A stretch of 64,000 bases of DNA from Laburnicola sp. R22_1 (GCA_014281115.1 JACONQ010000014.1:620001-684000), one strand, 5' to 3'; shown: positions 42,914-54,900, numbered from the stretch's first letter. The notes: generated by a model from the sequence alone, not told the origin. Made by a program: numbers and translations.

Positions 42914-43608
42914 CTGTGTCCGTGCACTCAACGCCCGGATTCAGTCAACGCCCGCCTTTTACTAGGAAAATCAAAGAAAATAAGCAACTTCACAGCTATA
43001 TAACTCTTTAGCTACTTTTTCTTTTTAAAAGCTTTCTTAATTAAAGTTATAGAGAAAGACTATCTCTATAACTCTAGAATTTTGGTTTTCTAATAATAAT
43101 TAATTTTAAGAAAAAGTATAAAAGTACTAAAACTTAAGTCTCTAAATTTAAAAATAAAATTTTTTTAGAAGTAAAGTATGCTGTTTAGAATATAGTTTAT
43201 ATTAAGTTCTTTCTAATAAAACTATTAACTAGAAAGTTATATTATCTTTTTATTTTTTTAAATAAAAAAATTAGGAAAGATAATCTATCTTCTTAAGTAG
43301 TCCTTTATAAAAAAAGTCTTAATATAAACTATATTCTAAACAGCATACTTTACTTCTAAAAAATTTTATTTTTAAATTTAGAGACTTAAGTTTTAGTACT
43401 TTTATACTTTTTCTTAAAATTAATTATTATTAGAAAACAAAATTCTAGAGTTATAGAGATAGTCTTTCTCTATAACTTTAATTAAGAAAGCTTTTAAAAA
43501 GAAAAAGTAGCTAAAGAGTTATATAGCTGTGAAGTTGCTTATTTTCTTTGATTTTCCTAGTAAAAGGCGGGCGTTGACTGAATCCGGGCGTTGAGTGCAC
43601 GGACACAG
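42914..43608. mobile_element. 695-base foldback MITE, pogo-related
   Basis: Long inverted arms occupy 42914-43206 and 43318-43608, about 292 bases each and nearly identical, with a spacer of 111 bases that is itself partly palindromic. Outer ends are CTGTGTCCGTGCACTCAACG. TA dinucleotides flank both sides (42912-42913 and 43609-43610). Just inside each end, tcaacgcccg occurs twice 17 bases apart (42928 and 42945). No coding frame exists. Ends, TA target and 17-base period match the pogo-like transposon at 1-1074, so it is probably a non-autonomous relative. The near-identity of arms suggests recent origin or arm homogenisation. Confidence 0.85.
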
Positions 43609-44404
43609 TACCTTCTCACGGCGGCGGCGCCGAGAAGAACGCTTGGACCGGTTCTCTTGCGAATGTAACGCTGCGCTGAAAAAAGCGAAACTTATCGACT
43701 ACGTATCTCTCGCAGGAACGGCGGGAACATTTGCCATGCTAGTTAATGCATTAGCTGCCTGTGCATTACACGCCGTGATGACCAACCATAGTGTTCCGCA
43801 TCACCAGTTATTTCCTTGGGAGTAAACAAAATCGCCCTATATCCTAGCTGTTGATCGTTATTCCTCGTGCGCGATTCTAGTCCAGGCTCAGTTATTGAAG
43901 AGTTGGCGGGCAGCGTGACGGACGAGCCCTCATGGAGAGGGGTAATAGGCGATGCATTGCTCACTTCTCTGTGCTGAAAATCCAGCATGCAATTACTATA
44001 ACAGGTTTAGCAGCAGCATAATTAATGATATTTACAGCTAGCAATTAAAAGCACTAAATACTTTGAACTTGCCACCGTTAGCAGGGAGGACGGCCGACCC
44101 GCACCGGCCACACCCTTGCACCGGAGGCGTTATGGGTGGCGTTGGAGGTAGCGAAATTGTTATTTGAGATGAAAGCCTTTGTCGTCCTACCCCTAGGTAG
44201 ATTTAATAACACCACATAAAAAAAGATACCACTCAACCAGAACACAAAATCCCCGAAGAAAACTCGCGCATTCCACACCATAAGTCAAGCCAAGGGCTGT
44301 CAAAAGAAGACAAGAACTTTTGCATTTTACCTTCGTATTCGGTCCCTCCACCGACAAAAACATGTTGGTTGTAACGCTTATCCCCGCGCTCACCCCAGCA
44401 ACAC
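43609..44404. other. Intergenic, about 800 bases
   Basis: This is the sequence right of the foldback element up to the TPR gene end. An open frame over 43595-43825 starts inside the element and has no recognised family. Dispersed repeat copy B lies at 44161-44217. Nothing else was identified. Confidence 0.4.
44161..44217. repeat. Dispersed repeat, copy B
   Basis: This is related to 24832-24903 (tatttgagatgaaagccttt against tatttaagataaaagccttt, then shared ctacccct and aacaccaca blocks). It is less AT-rich than copy A and probably closer to the original element. Confidence 0.5.
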
Positions 44405-47254
44405 TCAATCCCTCCCTTTCAACTCATCCATCCTCTCCTTCAGCCTCTCCCACCCCGTACTATCCTCCCAACCTTCCTTCCCCTTCCCCATCACACTCCT
44501 CACCGCACTCCTAGCCTTAAACTTCCAATCCTTCGCAACCAACTCTCCACTTCCAGCCGCCAAACCCTCAGACCTCTCCCTCGGACCCAACGTCTCATAC
44601 GCATCTACTAAATCGACCGTCTGCTGGACTACCGCATCCCACGCCTTCTCCGTTTTGCTCTCCCAATTGGGCTGGCTTGTTACCGCGCGCCAGGCCTTCT
44701 CGTGGCATTCTAGCGCCGAGCTGGGCCGGTTCGTGTGCATGTAGAGGGTAGCGAGCGTGGTCCAGAGCGAAGGCGAGAACGTGATGAGGGGCTTGATGTG
44801 TTTCTCGATGAGCTCGTTTGTGAGGCGCGCAAGACCGGGCTTAGTGATGTCGAAGCCGTCTTCGGATTGGACGACATGGCGGACGAGGAGTTCCAGGAGC
44901 TCTGCATCGACGCATTTCTCGCCGTCTGTGGCGCCGCGCAATTCACAGATACGGCGCTGGGCGCTGATCATATCGTTCCATGATGGCGGATCTGTCGATC
45001 CTGCGACGGCGAGAAGATTGGACCATATTCGGTAGTTGTCGTGTTTGAGGGCCGCGGCGCGCTTGAAAGCCTTGAGAGCATCCGTACGTGGATGATTTGT
45101 GGCTCTAGTCTCGGGTTGCTCATCTTCAGTATTCGCTAAGGATTTTGGCCGTAGGTGTAGCAGCGCTGCTGCAAGATTACTCCATGCTTCCGCATCTTGG
45201 TCGTCGAGTTGGACGCAGCGAGAGAAAGCCTCTGCAGCGTCTTTGAAGCGTTGGATTTCAAGATATGCACAACCTAACGCGAACCAAGCAGGGTGGTTTA
45301 GAGCGTTGATCTTGAGAGACAGCGCATATGCCTCCGCGGCCTTTTCATAGTCTTTTTGTGCAAAGTAACGCTGGCCTAGAGATCTTTGCGCACGAGCGTA
45401 CCGCTTACCCGAAACCTCCCATGCCTTTTCGTACATCGAGAGATCTTGATTGATATCGCCCAGAATGCAGTAGAATCGGGGTGCTTCGCCCGGAGGCGGG
45501 TCGCGCTCTGCACCCTCCCATTTCTCCTCGTCAGGATCTGCGGTCTCTTCGTTGCCATTTGTGGCGTGAAATAGCTGTCGTCGAATTATGCGCCTGGCTT
45601 TTTCTTCTTTGTCGGTAGCTGCCCAGCACAAAGCTGCTTCAGCCCACATCTCTAGACGCTCGTAGATCTCGAGCGCCGAACGAAGACCGCCGACGCTGAC
45701 CCATCGAGCAGCAAGCTCTGCTTCTAGTTCCCAACGTGACGGAGAGCATAATGAGAATACATAACGCAAACGCTCATTGACCGGTGCCGATTCTTCTTCC
45801 TTCGCTTTCGGTAGGAAAGAAGTTACTTGATCTTCGACTTCCCCGTTTGTCGTCGTTTCTGAGCCGGCGGTATCAGCGATGACTTGGTCCACAAGAGCCT
45901 GCAATTGAAGAAGTCCCCGCTCCATTGTGCGTGACTTGTATCCCTCAATCCGGCTTCGCACCAATAAGGCCTGTGTGTAAACTTGCCAATTCGAACTTCC
46001 GCCCTCTAGAACTCGCGTCGCATAGGGTATAGTTTCTTCTCTCGTTATCCCATCCGCGGGGTTTGTATTAGTGATCGAAGAAGCTAATGAGAGCAGAATA
46101 ACAGCATCCAAAGGGTCCAATCTAGGTTGATTTGCAGGGTCCAACGAAGCAAGGCCAGGTGGTAACGAAGACTCATTCTGGGCCTCGGTAGAGGTTGTAG
46201 GCGAAGTATATTGAATCGACTCATGGAGGGTGTCATCATTCAGGTCGAAGTTATCCGGTTTCGACGCCTCTTCTCCAGATGTCCCATTCGTCTCCGTGTC
46301 AGCACTTCGTGCTAATACCAACAGTTGGCTGGTGTCTTTCTGTTGGAATTTTGTTCTCTTGCCCATTAACCCGGTCAAGATGAACTCAAATTTTCTCTCA
46401 GAGGCCGCCTGGTTAAGATCCGCTTTCGCTTTCTTGTCTAGCCCATGATGGGTATGGACAGCTGCCCGCTCAAGCAAAAAGTGACCATGCAAATTCTTCT
46501 CTTGGTTACGAGCCAGAATTAAACCTTCGACAGTACCCAACGAATCGTAAATATTCTTCTGCAGCGAAGGCGCAGGCTCCGAAAGTAACCGCTGGTGGAT
46601 GAAGTCCACGCGCAATTTTGCCCAAGCCGCGTGTTGGACACCCTTCTGTATCGGAGGACATATCAAGATAGTTTCGGCAAGGCATAAGAGCTCCACGTTA
46701 GGTGTCAGTCTATACGCGGCAATACCATCTGTGCTCAACGAGGCAACAAGCTCCGCTCGTAGTTTGCCCAACGCTGTAGCACTCGTCGCGACATCCTTGA
46801 GGATTAAAGTCTCCGCAGACTTGAAAGGAAGCGCGGGGCCCGTAACATTCGACTGCAAAAAGGCATAGAGCGCAGCAATGGCCACAAGGACGAACAAATA
46901 TTTGCGATATGCGGCGGTTTCCTGGATTGGCTTGCCTGCCTCTTCGCTTCGATCCGACAGTACCAATCCTAAACGGTGGAAGACAAAATCGCTCCATGAC
47001 GGAAAATCTTTCAGCTGAACATCTCGGGTGCTGTCGTTGTCCTGGTGCCCTAGCAAAAGCTGAACCTCAGGATGTCGGAATACAGACAGAAAATCTCCGT
47101 TTTCGACTGCCTTCATAGAATCTTCAAGCACGGTAGCGAGCTCATCCGGCAGTGCGCCGCGGAAGAAGTCGATCAGGATGTCGCCCATTTTGTCCTCGGT
47201 CCATTTGTTGCGCAAAGTTCGTGAAGCATGGAGCGTTGGGCCGCGATGATTCAT
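44405..47254 (-). CDS. EMW1: TPR-repeat protein, TTC27/Emw1-like
   Basis: One uninterrupted 949-residue frame. The start may be ATG 47254 or the internal ATG at 47188 (MGDILIDFFRG), which fits a typical N-terminus better. The N-terminal half is helical, with AYRKYLFVLVAIAALYAFLQSNVTGP and LTPNVELLCLAETIL. The middle has LRYVFSLCSPSRWELEAELAARWVSVGGLRSALEIYERLEMWAEAALCW. The C-terminal third has tandem TPRs, for example DYEKAAEAYALSLKINALNHPAWFALGCAYLEIQRFKDAAEAFSRC followed by AWSNLAAALLHL. This arrangement is that of TTC27/yeast Emw1 (YNL313C). Yeast Emw1 is essential and linked to cell-wall integrity and to guanine-nucleotide exchange or RNA polymerase factors. It is intact, next to the repeat island, and marks the return to conserved sequence. 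Confidence 0.78.
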   Translation of the reverse strand: MNHRGPTLHASRTLRNKWTEDKMGDILIDFFRGALPDELATVLEDSMKAVENGDFLSVFRHPEVQLLLGHQDNDSTRDVQLKDFPSWSDFVFHRLGLVLSDRSEEAGKPIQETAAYRKYLFVLVAIAALYAFLQSNVTGPALPFKSAETLILKDVATSATALGKLRAELVASLSTDGIAAYRLTPNVELLCLAETILICPPIQKGVQHAAWAKLRVDFIHQRLLSEPAPSLQKNIYDSLGTVEGLILARNQEKNLHGHFLLERAAVHTHHGLDKKAKADLNQAASERKFEFILTGLMGKRTKFQQKDTSQLLVLARSADTETNGTSGEEASKPDNFDLNDDTLHESIQYTSPTTSTEAQNESSLPPGLASLDPANQPRLDPLDAVILLSLASSITNTNPADGITREETIPYATRVLEGGSSNWQVYTQALLVRSRIEGYKSRTMERGLLQLQALVDQVIADTAGSETTTNGEVEDQVTSFLPKAKEEESAPVNERLRYVFSLCSPSRWELEAELAARWVSVGGLRSALEIYERLEMWAEAALCWAATDKEEKARRIIRRQLFHATNGNEETADPDEEKWEGAERDPPPGEAPRFYCILGDINQDLSMYEKAWEVSGKRYARAQRSLGQRYFAQKDYEKAAEAYALSLKINALNHPAWFALGCAYLEIQRFKDAAEAFSRCVQLDDQDAEAWSNLAAALLHLRPKSLANTEDEQPETRATNHPRTDALKAFKRAAALKHDNYRIWSNLLAVAGSTDPPSWNDMISAQRRICELRGATDGEKCVDAELLELLVRHVVQSEDGFDITKPGLARLTNELIEKHIKPLITFSPSLWTTLATLYMHTNRPSSALECHEKAWRAVTSQPNWESKTEKAWDAVVQQTVDLVDAYETLGPRERSEGLAAGSGELVAKDWKFKARSAVRSVMGKGKEGWEDSTGWERLKERMDELKGRD

Positions 47255-47641
47255 TCATCATTGTCGTGGTGGAGAAAATTAGGCGGTGACGCTAACCGGT
47301 TTAGTCTCACGACGAAAGCTTTTCATAGCGCGGAACAACGCTCTGCATCAGTGTCCACATATCCCACCCAAGGTATTGGTAGAGGCAGTGCCGTTATCAC
47401 ATTTTGGCATTGCATTTTTACTTTGCGAATATAAAGGAATAAATCATTCATTACTCATTGCGGTCCTGACGCAGGACACAGTAGTAGGTTCTCAGTACAA
47501 CGACTGCTCGCTGACCTCCCACACAGGCCAGAGCACTCGATAACAAGACGCTAGACAAAGACAAAAGCCAGAAAGCTATGGAACACCCAGCACGGGCCGA
47601 GCCCGAGGTATCCCAGAATATCAGTGCACGCTGCGAACTGC
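47255..47641. other. Intergenic, 387 bases
   Basis: This holds the upstream region of the TPR gene and the 3' end of the glycine-zipper gene, both on the minus strand. Nothing else was seen. Confidence 0.45.
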
Positions 47642-48587
47642 TTAGTCCGAGTCGCTGCTGGACGAGGAGCTCCCACCACCGCGGCTCTTCGACCTGTGCT
47701 TCTTGTGCTTCTTGTGCCCATGGCCACTGCTATGGCTTCCAGCGTACAGGCCTCCCAATCCGGCACTGCTAGCATATGCGGAACCGTGGTGCGAGCCGTG
47801 GTGCGAGCCGCTGTGCGAGCTGCTGTGAGATCCGCTATGGTGCTTCTTATGCTTCTTCTCCTTTTTCCTGCGCGAACTGTTAGTATATCCCCTAAGATGT
47901 CTCTTTTCGCTGCGGAAACTTACTTCTTGTCGCTCTTGTCCGACAGCATGTTTGCGCCAACGGCACCTGCTACGAGACCGCCAACGGTGCCTAGCATGCC
48001 ACCACCCATCTTGTTGCCTAAGAAAGCGCCGCCGGCGCCTCCTATCAGTGTTGAACCGAGGCCACGATCGCCTTCTGCGGGACCACCTGGGGCCCCGGGC
48101 GCTCCATGCTGGGGTTGCCCGTACTGATCCTGCTGGCCATACTGACCCTGCTGGCCGTACTGATCATGTTGGCCGTATTGGCTTGGTTGTTGCTGGTGCT
48201 GCTCGTAACTGTGGTCACCGTAGCCTTGCTGCGGAGGAGGATAGGGCGAGTGGCCGCGATCTTGGTCATAGCCTTGGTTGTAGGCGCCGCCTGCGGGAGG
48301 CGCGCTGTAGCCTTGTTGTGGGGGCGGATACGGCGACTGAGACGCTTGAGGGTAGGGGCTCTGAGGAAAGTCAGCACGGATGTTGCGTACAAAGAAGATT
48401 TACACACCTGCTCCTGCTGAGGGTACTGGCTATAGCCCTGGTTGTACTGGTCGTGCGCCTGTTGGCCGTACGCGGGCTGCTGAGGGGGGTAGTTGTTGTA
48501 GCCTTGCCCTTGCTGCTGGTACTGCTGCTGCTGCTGTGGGGGCTGGCCGTGGGAGCCGTCCCCGCCGTAATAATCATAGCTGCTCAT
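47642..48587 (-). CDS. Glycine-zipper protein with Q/Y/G-rich N-terminus and His/Ser/Lys-rich tail
   Basis: Three exons (48408-48587, 47924-48360, 47642-47867) with introns of 47 and 56 bases encode 280 residues. Residues 1-165 are low-complexity, rich in Gln, Tyr, Gly, Pro and Asn (MSSYDYYGGDGSHG, a run of five Gln, repeated YGQ(H/Q)(D/G)QYGQQ units), resembling prion-like domains. Residues about 168-205 hold a glycine-zipper segment (GLGSTLIGGAGGAFLGNKMG, GGMLGTVGGLVAGAVGANML) of the Rick_17kDa/2TM type that can insert in or coat membranes. The tail is basic and His/Ser-rich (HKKHHSGSHSSSHSGSHHGS) and ends SSSSDSD. Such proteins are common in filamentous fungi, with no firm function. Confidence 0.78.
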
Positions 48588-49305
48588 GTCGATGGTCGCA
48601 AGATTCTGTCAAGTCCTGTAGAGGTGGGGAGTGAGGAAGAGGGAGGGCAGGTGCGGGAAGTGATGCTGATGGCGGGGGAGGGGTTAAACCGTCACACGGC
48701 CTTTAAGTAAGACATGTGCCGCGCATAGTCAGCGTGAATGCGCCACTTGGGCCAGTGGTCATCCCCGACACGCATAACGGTATGGCAAGTGCGGCTGAGC
48801 CATGGTGAATGTTTGGCAGAGCTGAACGCAACGCGGGATGTTGCGACGGTGAGGCTTAGACTCGGACTACCACTGCGACTACCCGCTCCTAAACCACCTG
48901 CGCCACGCTTTTAGTTCGTCAGTCGCTTGCCTTGCTTACCCACGGCTTGCGCCATGCCATGGGAACGACAAGCTCGTCAACCACCAGAGTCACGGAGAAG
49001 ACAGGCTCATGGCCGTCATCGAAACAAGAAGTTGGGATTTTCATTATTGCATTGTCTGACAACGCCAGCTACTATTGCTATGCTCTGCGCAAGACTTCAA
49101 GCGGAGAGGTCTACCGTAGCATTCAATGTCATTAGTTATTACTCCACTCGTGGGTATCATTTCCAGTCATCATTCCGCCCAAGCTGAAGCTTCCCCAGTA
49201 TTAACGCCAGACAAGTATACGAAGCGACCTCAATGTCACCGGATATAATCGTCGCTCAGCAACCCACCAACTCCAGAACGGTATGCAAGTCGGTCGTTGT
49301 CCTGC
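48588..49305. other. Intergenic, 718 bases
   Basis: This holds the upstream region of the glycine-zipper gene and the 3' flank of the F-box gene. Several weak frames were looked at and none is convincing. Confidence 0.45.
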
Positions 49306-50695
49306 TCACTTTGCTGGCAGTTGCGATCCGTCGCCAATCTCGAAGGCATTGTGGATACTATCCAAGGAGTAGAAGCGAACCGCGCACTTTTGTGGCACTC
49401 CACTACCAACCAGGACTTGCCAGTGAGTATTGTTGACATCCCAGGACACGCCGTGGGTCGATTTTCCGGTTCCAAGGTCGTGCCAGGCGACAATCTCGAT
49501 GGCATTAGGCTTCGCAGCTTCCAAGACAGCCCATTCGGTATAGCAGAAGGTGCACTGGCCACGAATATGTACCATGATATTCTTTCCCAGAAAATTGTTG
49601 ATATTCTCTTCCTCCTCCTGTCGCAACTGGTCGAGCTTTTCATCGGCCGACATGTTCTTCGCCTTCTGTACGCGGACTGGGAGGAGGCGGCGTTCAATCC
49701 AGTCGACACGAGCATCTTCGGAGCGCTTTGCGCGGAGAGCTTTCGCCAGGTTGTTGTCGAACCACGGCTCGCCTCGGACATTGGTGCCAACGTGACTACA
49801 AGTATTAGTACGCGTGTTGGGTTGCATGAAAGGTGGCCCAAGCACCTGGTCAAAACATCAAGCCAGACCGGCATCTTCTCGACGCACTAGCAGAATCCCG
49901 AATCTATCTAACGAACTTGCTTCTTCGCACCGAAACGCAAATCAAATGCTTGGGCAGGGGGGGAAACAGTGCACGCATTTCAGCTTACCGACAAACTTCA
50001 AGTCCTAATATCTTCAAGTCGCGGAGTCCAATCGGTCGCTGCTTGTTGGAGACCGTGTACGTGCATCTAAGGAGTAGGTGACCAAACACGATCCGAGAAA
50101 GAGTACTCAGGTGCACAGTATGACCTCGAGGACGATTGCGCCACTCCATGTACTCCTCGTAGTCTCCGTATCCAGGCGGCTCGCTTCGCTGATCTGCTTC
50201 GAAAGCGAAAGCGTCCAGGGAAATTCCATGAGGGACACCATAAGCGTGTTGCTTCAAGGCGAGCACAACATGCGGCCACAATATGGCGTATCCGAAGCGC
50301 TCATGGGGAAGGAACCAGCCATAGGTAGGGTCGTAGTGATGCTTCGAGTCCTTCTCGTAGTTGGAGGGGAAACTGCATGGAAGCTGTCTCATTAGATGGG
50401 GTCCGGCATAGTAGTCTGGCAGGTCACGCTCCAGAAGGTGTATGAACACCTTGCGCTCGTCAACATCCTGGTTCAGATGATCCCACGACTCCGTGCCAAG
50501 ATCATGAAGCATTTGCTTGCTTGTGAGTGTCAACGAGGCTACCGAGTGGGGGGGTAAGAAGGCTGCGATGTCCTTGATCAACTCGATTGGCAATCCGGGT
50601 AGGGTACTGGCTAGGAGCTCGCGACGCGTCTTAAAGAAAGGTGGACGCCACTGGAGGCGCATGGCCCGACGGAAGTATTCCTTGAGACGGTCCAT
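49306..50695 (-). CDS. F-box protein
   Basis: Exons 49989-50695 and 49306-49795 are joined across a 193-base intron that carries a TACTAAT-type branch site next to its acceptor. They encode 398 residues from ATG 50695. The frame is open six codons further to a TTG, and a CAG acceptor just upstream hints at an additional short exon. The F-box is LPGLPIELIKDIAAFLPPHSVASLTLTSKQMLHDLG (about residues 33-68). The rest matches the large fungal family of F-box proteins with the SADEKLDQLRQ region, here NMSADEKLDQLRQEEEENI. Such proteins act as substrate adaptors of SCF ubiquitin ligases; the target is unknown. The C-terminal HDLGTGKSTHGVSWDVNN part has no named domain. Confidence 0.72.
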
Positions 50696-51970
50696 GTCGA
50701 GTACGGCGTCCAATATCGACTGCGATTAACGGAACAAGTCCAGAAGTCAGTGAGCTGCAATAAACTCGTCAGTCATAGAGTTAGAGAGTAGCTCATTGCG
50801 TAGGTCCCGAGAGGGGTCAAGCACAATTAGCAAATGTTTGCAGGTAAGCAAGCTCATCAAATGATAGGGATCTGTTTATAAGTGCATCTGGATTGCTAGA
50901 CGTGTAGCTACAGGTTAATCGTAGCCATTGTTTTGGTCAAAGCCGGTAAGCGCGGCATGAAGTAGGTAATTGTGCATGGGAGAAGTATTCGGGTGCGTGC
51001 AATCGGTCTCAGTCACGCATATCTCAACTTACTCAAACGAAAGGAGTGCTGTCGAATATCGATGTGGGTCACGCTGCTCCAACGATTGTCGGGCGGCAGC
51101 CGGCGTGCAAGTGGACAGGGCCGGGCCGACGAGCTTCCGACGCACCGACTGGCACGTGCACAGTCACTAGCGTCACATGGTCGTCCTCGCAGAATCTGTC
51201 CCGATACGGATAGCTTGGAAAGAGCCGCCCTTGAAAGCTCAACCGCCCATTACACTATTCGCAGTCAGCATAATAACCGTCAGGAGTAACCCCGGCTAGC
51301 GCTGATTTTGTTATAACAGGTAATGTTCAACACGGGTAAACGCTTTTAGCTAATCAAAGCTTAGCAGTTGGTGCTTACAAAGTCTAGAAGTCAGGCAGGG
51401 TTACTCCTAACGCGTCCTGTGCTTATTTGTTACCAGTGATGCTGTCAGCAGAGGATGTCTTACGAACTTTTACAACGCTAATACGCTGAACAATACCCGT
51501 GCAACAAACGTTAAGTAATGTAGACGTGCGGAACAGGGGCACGGGCCGGATCCTATCTCAAGGCAGTCAGCGCCCAGACTACGGTTTTCCAAGCTTGCAG
51601 CTCAGGATTCGTATCTCGCACTTCCTCGCTCCTTTCGGGACTAGCGTCGAATAGGCGAGGCAACCTATGCCTCCCATCCGCTTCGAACGGTATTGGTACG
51701 CTCGTTTACTACAGCTAAGAGCAGGGCGGACATAAAGTGAGCTAGGTATCATCTGCGAGGCCTGTTTGCCTTCTAATGATACACTTGACGCTCCTGGCGG
51801 CATTAGCCACTTATTTTAATTGACCTTGGTGACCTCGGTTCGGTCGACGCCATTACGACTTCAGGCACCAACAATTGGCACCCTCCTTACTTTCCCTTTA
51901 TATAGTCTTATGACAGTCGTTCGCTAATACAGCGTCAACTCGATTTCAACCATTCGAGGTCTAAGGCACA
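50696..51970. other. Intergenic, about 1.3 kb with an inverted-repeat element
   Basis: The region lies between the divergent F-box (minus) and ABC transporter (plus) genes. Apart from the 135-base inverted-repeat element at 51278-51412, nothing was recognised. The last 150 bases are the probable ABC transporter promoter and leader. Confidence 0.4.
51278..51412. repeat. 135-base element with 17-base inverted ends
   Basis: The left arm cgtcaggagtaaccccg (51278-51294) and the inverted right arm (51396-51412) match at 15 of 17 positions. Both differences are C/T transitions. The interior is non-coding. It is possibly a short MITE remnant. Confidence 0.35.
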
Positions 51971-54900
51971 ATGAGTGTTCCCAAAGACGACCATCTACCA
52001 CCTCCTCCCGTCGTTGTTGCGCCAAATCCCGCACATCAAGTCCATATGGTCGACGATGCAGCAGCAGAAAAAAACAGTCTGTCAGGAGCCGTCGATGACA
52101 AGGAAGCTGACGGTTCAACCAAGAAGAAGAAGCCGGCAGCGGGCCTAGGCAATTACTTCGTGAGTGGGAAGACGCCCCAGGTCAAAAAAATGAGACTGAC
52201 AAAATCAAGCGGGTCTTCACGTATGGAACGAAACTAGACGCACTGTTCATGATACTATGTGCTCTCACTGCGATCGGAGCTGGTATTGCGATGCCTCTAA
52301 TGAACGTCGTCTTTGGCCAGTTGGTTGGCAAATTCACGGAGTACTTTCTCCCCAACACAACCGTCACGAAGCAAGAATTCCAATCAGAGATCAACAAGCT
52401 GGCACTTTATATAGTGTATCTGTTCATTGGAAAGCTGATTTTGTCATACGTCTCGATGGTTACCGTACGGATCAGCGGATTACGGATGTCTTCTGCACTC
52501 CGACTGGCGTACCTTCGCGCTACGTTTGCGCAACCAGTGAGCATAATCGACACCGTGAGTACTCCCAAATCGATATCTGATTTTGAGATGTAAGCTTATG
52601 ATATACTCACTTTGTAGGTTTCACCCGGCAAAGTCTCGACTCGAATAACTACCTCCTCGAACACGATCCAAAACGCCATTTCGCAACAGCTCGCTATGCT
52701 TTTCCAGTCACTTGCCTTCACAATTGGTCTATTTGTCGTCTCCTTCATCAAAGGGCCGATCCTCACGCTCATCGCCAGTATTTCGGTACCCTTCATCGTC
52801 ATCACCTACACGATGATATATCCGCCTCTTGCGAAGTTCCACAAGGATTCACAGGATACCCTGGAACAGGCTTCCGCGGTAGCTTACGAGATGTTCTCCT
52901 CCATTCGTATTGTTGTGGCATTCGGTGCGCAAGCGAAGCTGGCCGGACAACATGGGGCGCTTTTGGACAAAGCACGGAATCAAGGGAAGAAGGTAGCGCC
53001 TTTCATGGGTCTTATCATGGCGCCTTCCATGATGGCAATGTATGGCACCTTTGGGCTCACATTCTGGTTTGGCGTCAGGCAATACAGTCGTGGGAACGAG
53101 GCGAATGTTGGAGACATTGTTGTGTAAGTCACCCTGTTCTTGTTCTCTTGGAGAAGCCCAAGAAGCTGCGAGGTACAGGTGTCTTCGAATAATCACCGCG
53201 TTGTGTGTTTTGAGGTTAAATGCGTCCTGAACCATATTGACTTATCTAGGGTTCTCTTCTCCGTAATGTCGGCTGTTTTGCAGATAGGCCGAATAATCAG
53301 CCCTCTCATGACAATCGCGAAAGCGGCCACTGCCGCCACGGAAATCTTCGCGACAATCGACGCCGAAGTTCCCAACATGTCCGGATTCAAGGAACCGGAT
53401 GTGAGCGCAGACCAAGACATCTCTTTCGAAAATGTTGCCTTTTCCTACCCCAGTCGCCCAAACGTCCAGATCTTAGATAATTTCAACGCCAAGTTCGCGG
53501 CCGGGAAAGTTACTGCTATTGTTGGCCCCTCGGGCAGTGGAAAGAGTACCACTGTGGGAATCATACAACGTTGGTACGATCTCTCGGGCACCACTGCCAA
53601 GGAGATGACTGCCGATAAGGCAGGAGATTCTGGAGCAGACCTGCATGAGAAAGAATCGTCGAAGGTCCAGAAGAGTAAGAAGGACAAGAAGAAAATGACC
53701 GGGGACAAGAAGCCAGGTAAGGAGGAGGAAGAGGAGGAAGTAGACCTAGGTGAGTCACCCCAGGACGTATATTATACGAGGTAGAGAGTCATCGCACTGA
53801 CATTACAGGTCCAAACACGTGCACTGGAAAAGTGAGAATCGGCGGAATGGATCTCGGCAAGGTTGACCTCAAATGGTGGCGTTCGCAAATCGGATTGGTT
53901 CAACAAGAGCCGTTCCTGTTCAACGACACGCTTTTCAACAATGTAGCCTTTGGACTCTGTGGAACTCAGTGGCAAGGTGTTTCGAAAGAGGAAAAGATGA
54001 AAATGGTCAAAGAAGCTTGCCGTGAAGCTTACGCAGACGAGTTCATCGACAGACTGCCGCAGGGTTACGAGACGTTGGTCGGTGAGAGTGGTATCAAGCT
54101 CTCTGGTAAGTTATTCTCAGATACATATCACATGTGACCCATGTGCTAACCATACTTGAATTATGTAGGTGGACAGCGCCAACGCATTGCGATCGCTCGA
54201 AGTATCATCAAACAGCCTCCCATCTTGATCCTCGACGAAGCGACAAGTGCAATCGACGTCCGAATGGAACGAATTGTCCAAGCAGCGCTCGACCGTGTTT
54301 CTAGGAACAGAACCACCATCGTCATTGCTCATCGGCTATCGACCATCAAGCGGGCAGACATGATCATGGTGATGCGACAAGGGAAACTAGTCGAACAGGG
54401 TAGCCACGAAGAGTTGCTCCAAATCGAAGGTGGTGCCTATCATGGTCTTGTGTACGCCCAGAACCTTACCATGGAGGCCAATGAGGACGATCTTCAAGGC
54501 GCAATTTTGGAAAAGACGAAGACTGCCGAGACCGAAAAATCAGGGATTGTCGATGGGGTGGAAGAGCGTCCACCATCTGCAGATGTGCCAGAGTGGAAGG
54601 ACAGAGGCTTCCTAGCTACCGGTGGCCTTTTGATATATGAGCAACGCCATAACTGGATCCCCTATACCTTTGCTATCCTAGGGGTTCTCGCCGCGGGAGC
54701 TGTCTATCCGATCCAAGCATACATCTTCGCCAACGTCATTACAGTCTTTACGCTGTCCGGGCAAGAGTTTGTTGACAAAGGTTACTTCTGGTCTGGCATG
54801 TTCGGCGTCGAAGCAGCTGCTGTCGGGGTCGCATATTCCGCCATTGGCCTCTGCACGCATCTCATAGGGGTTACCATCACCCGCTTTTACCGACAAGAAT

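Noticed and set aside
43595..43825. 77-codon plus-strand frame right of the foldback element
   Set aside because: It starts inside the element's terminal repeat and shows no family or splice support.
50696..50713. F-box gene start at 50713
   Set aside because: The codon is TTG with a stop just upstream; ATG 50695 is used unless an upstream exon is shown.
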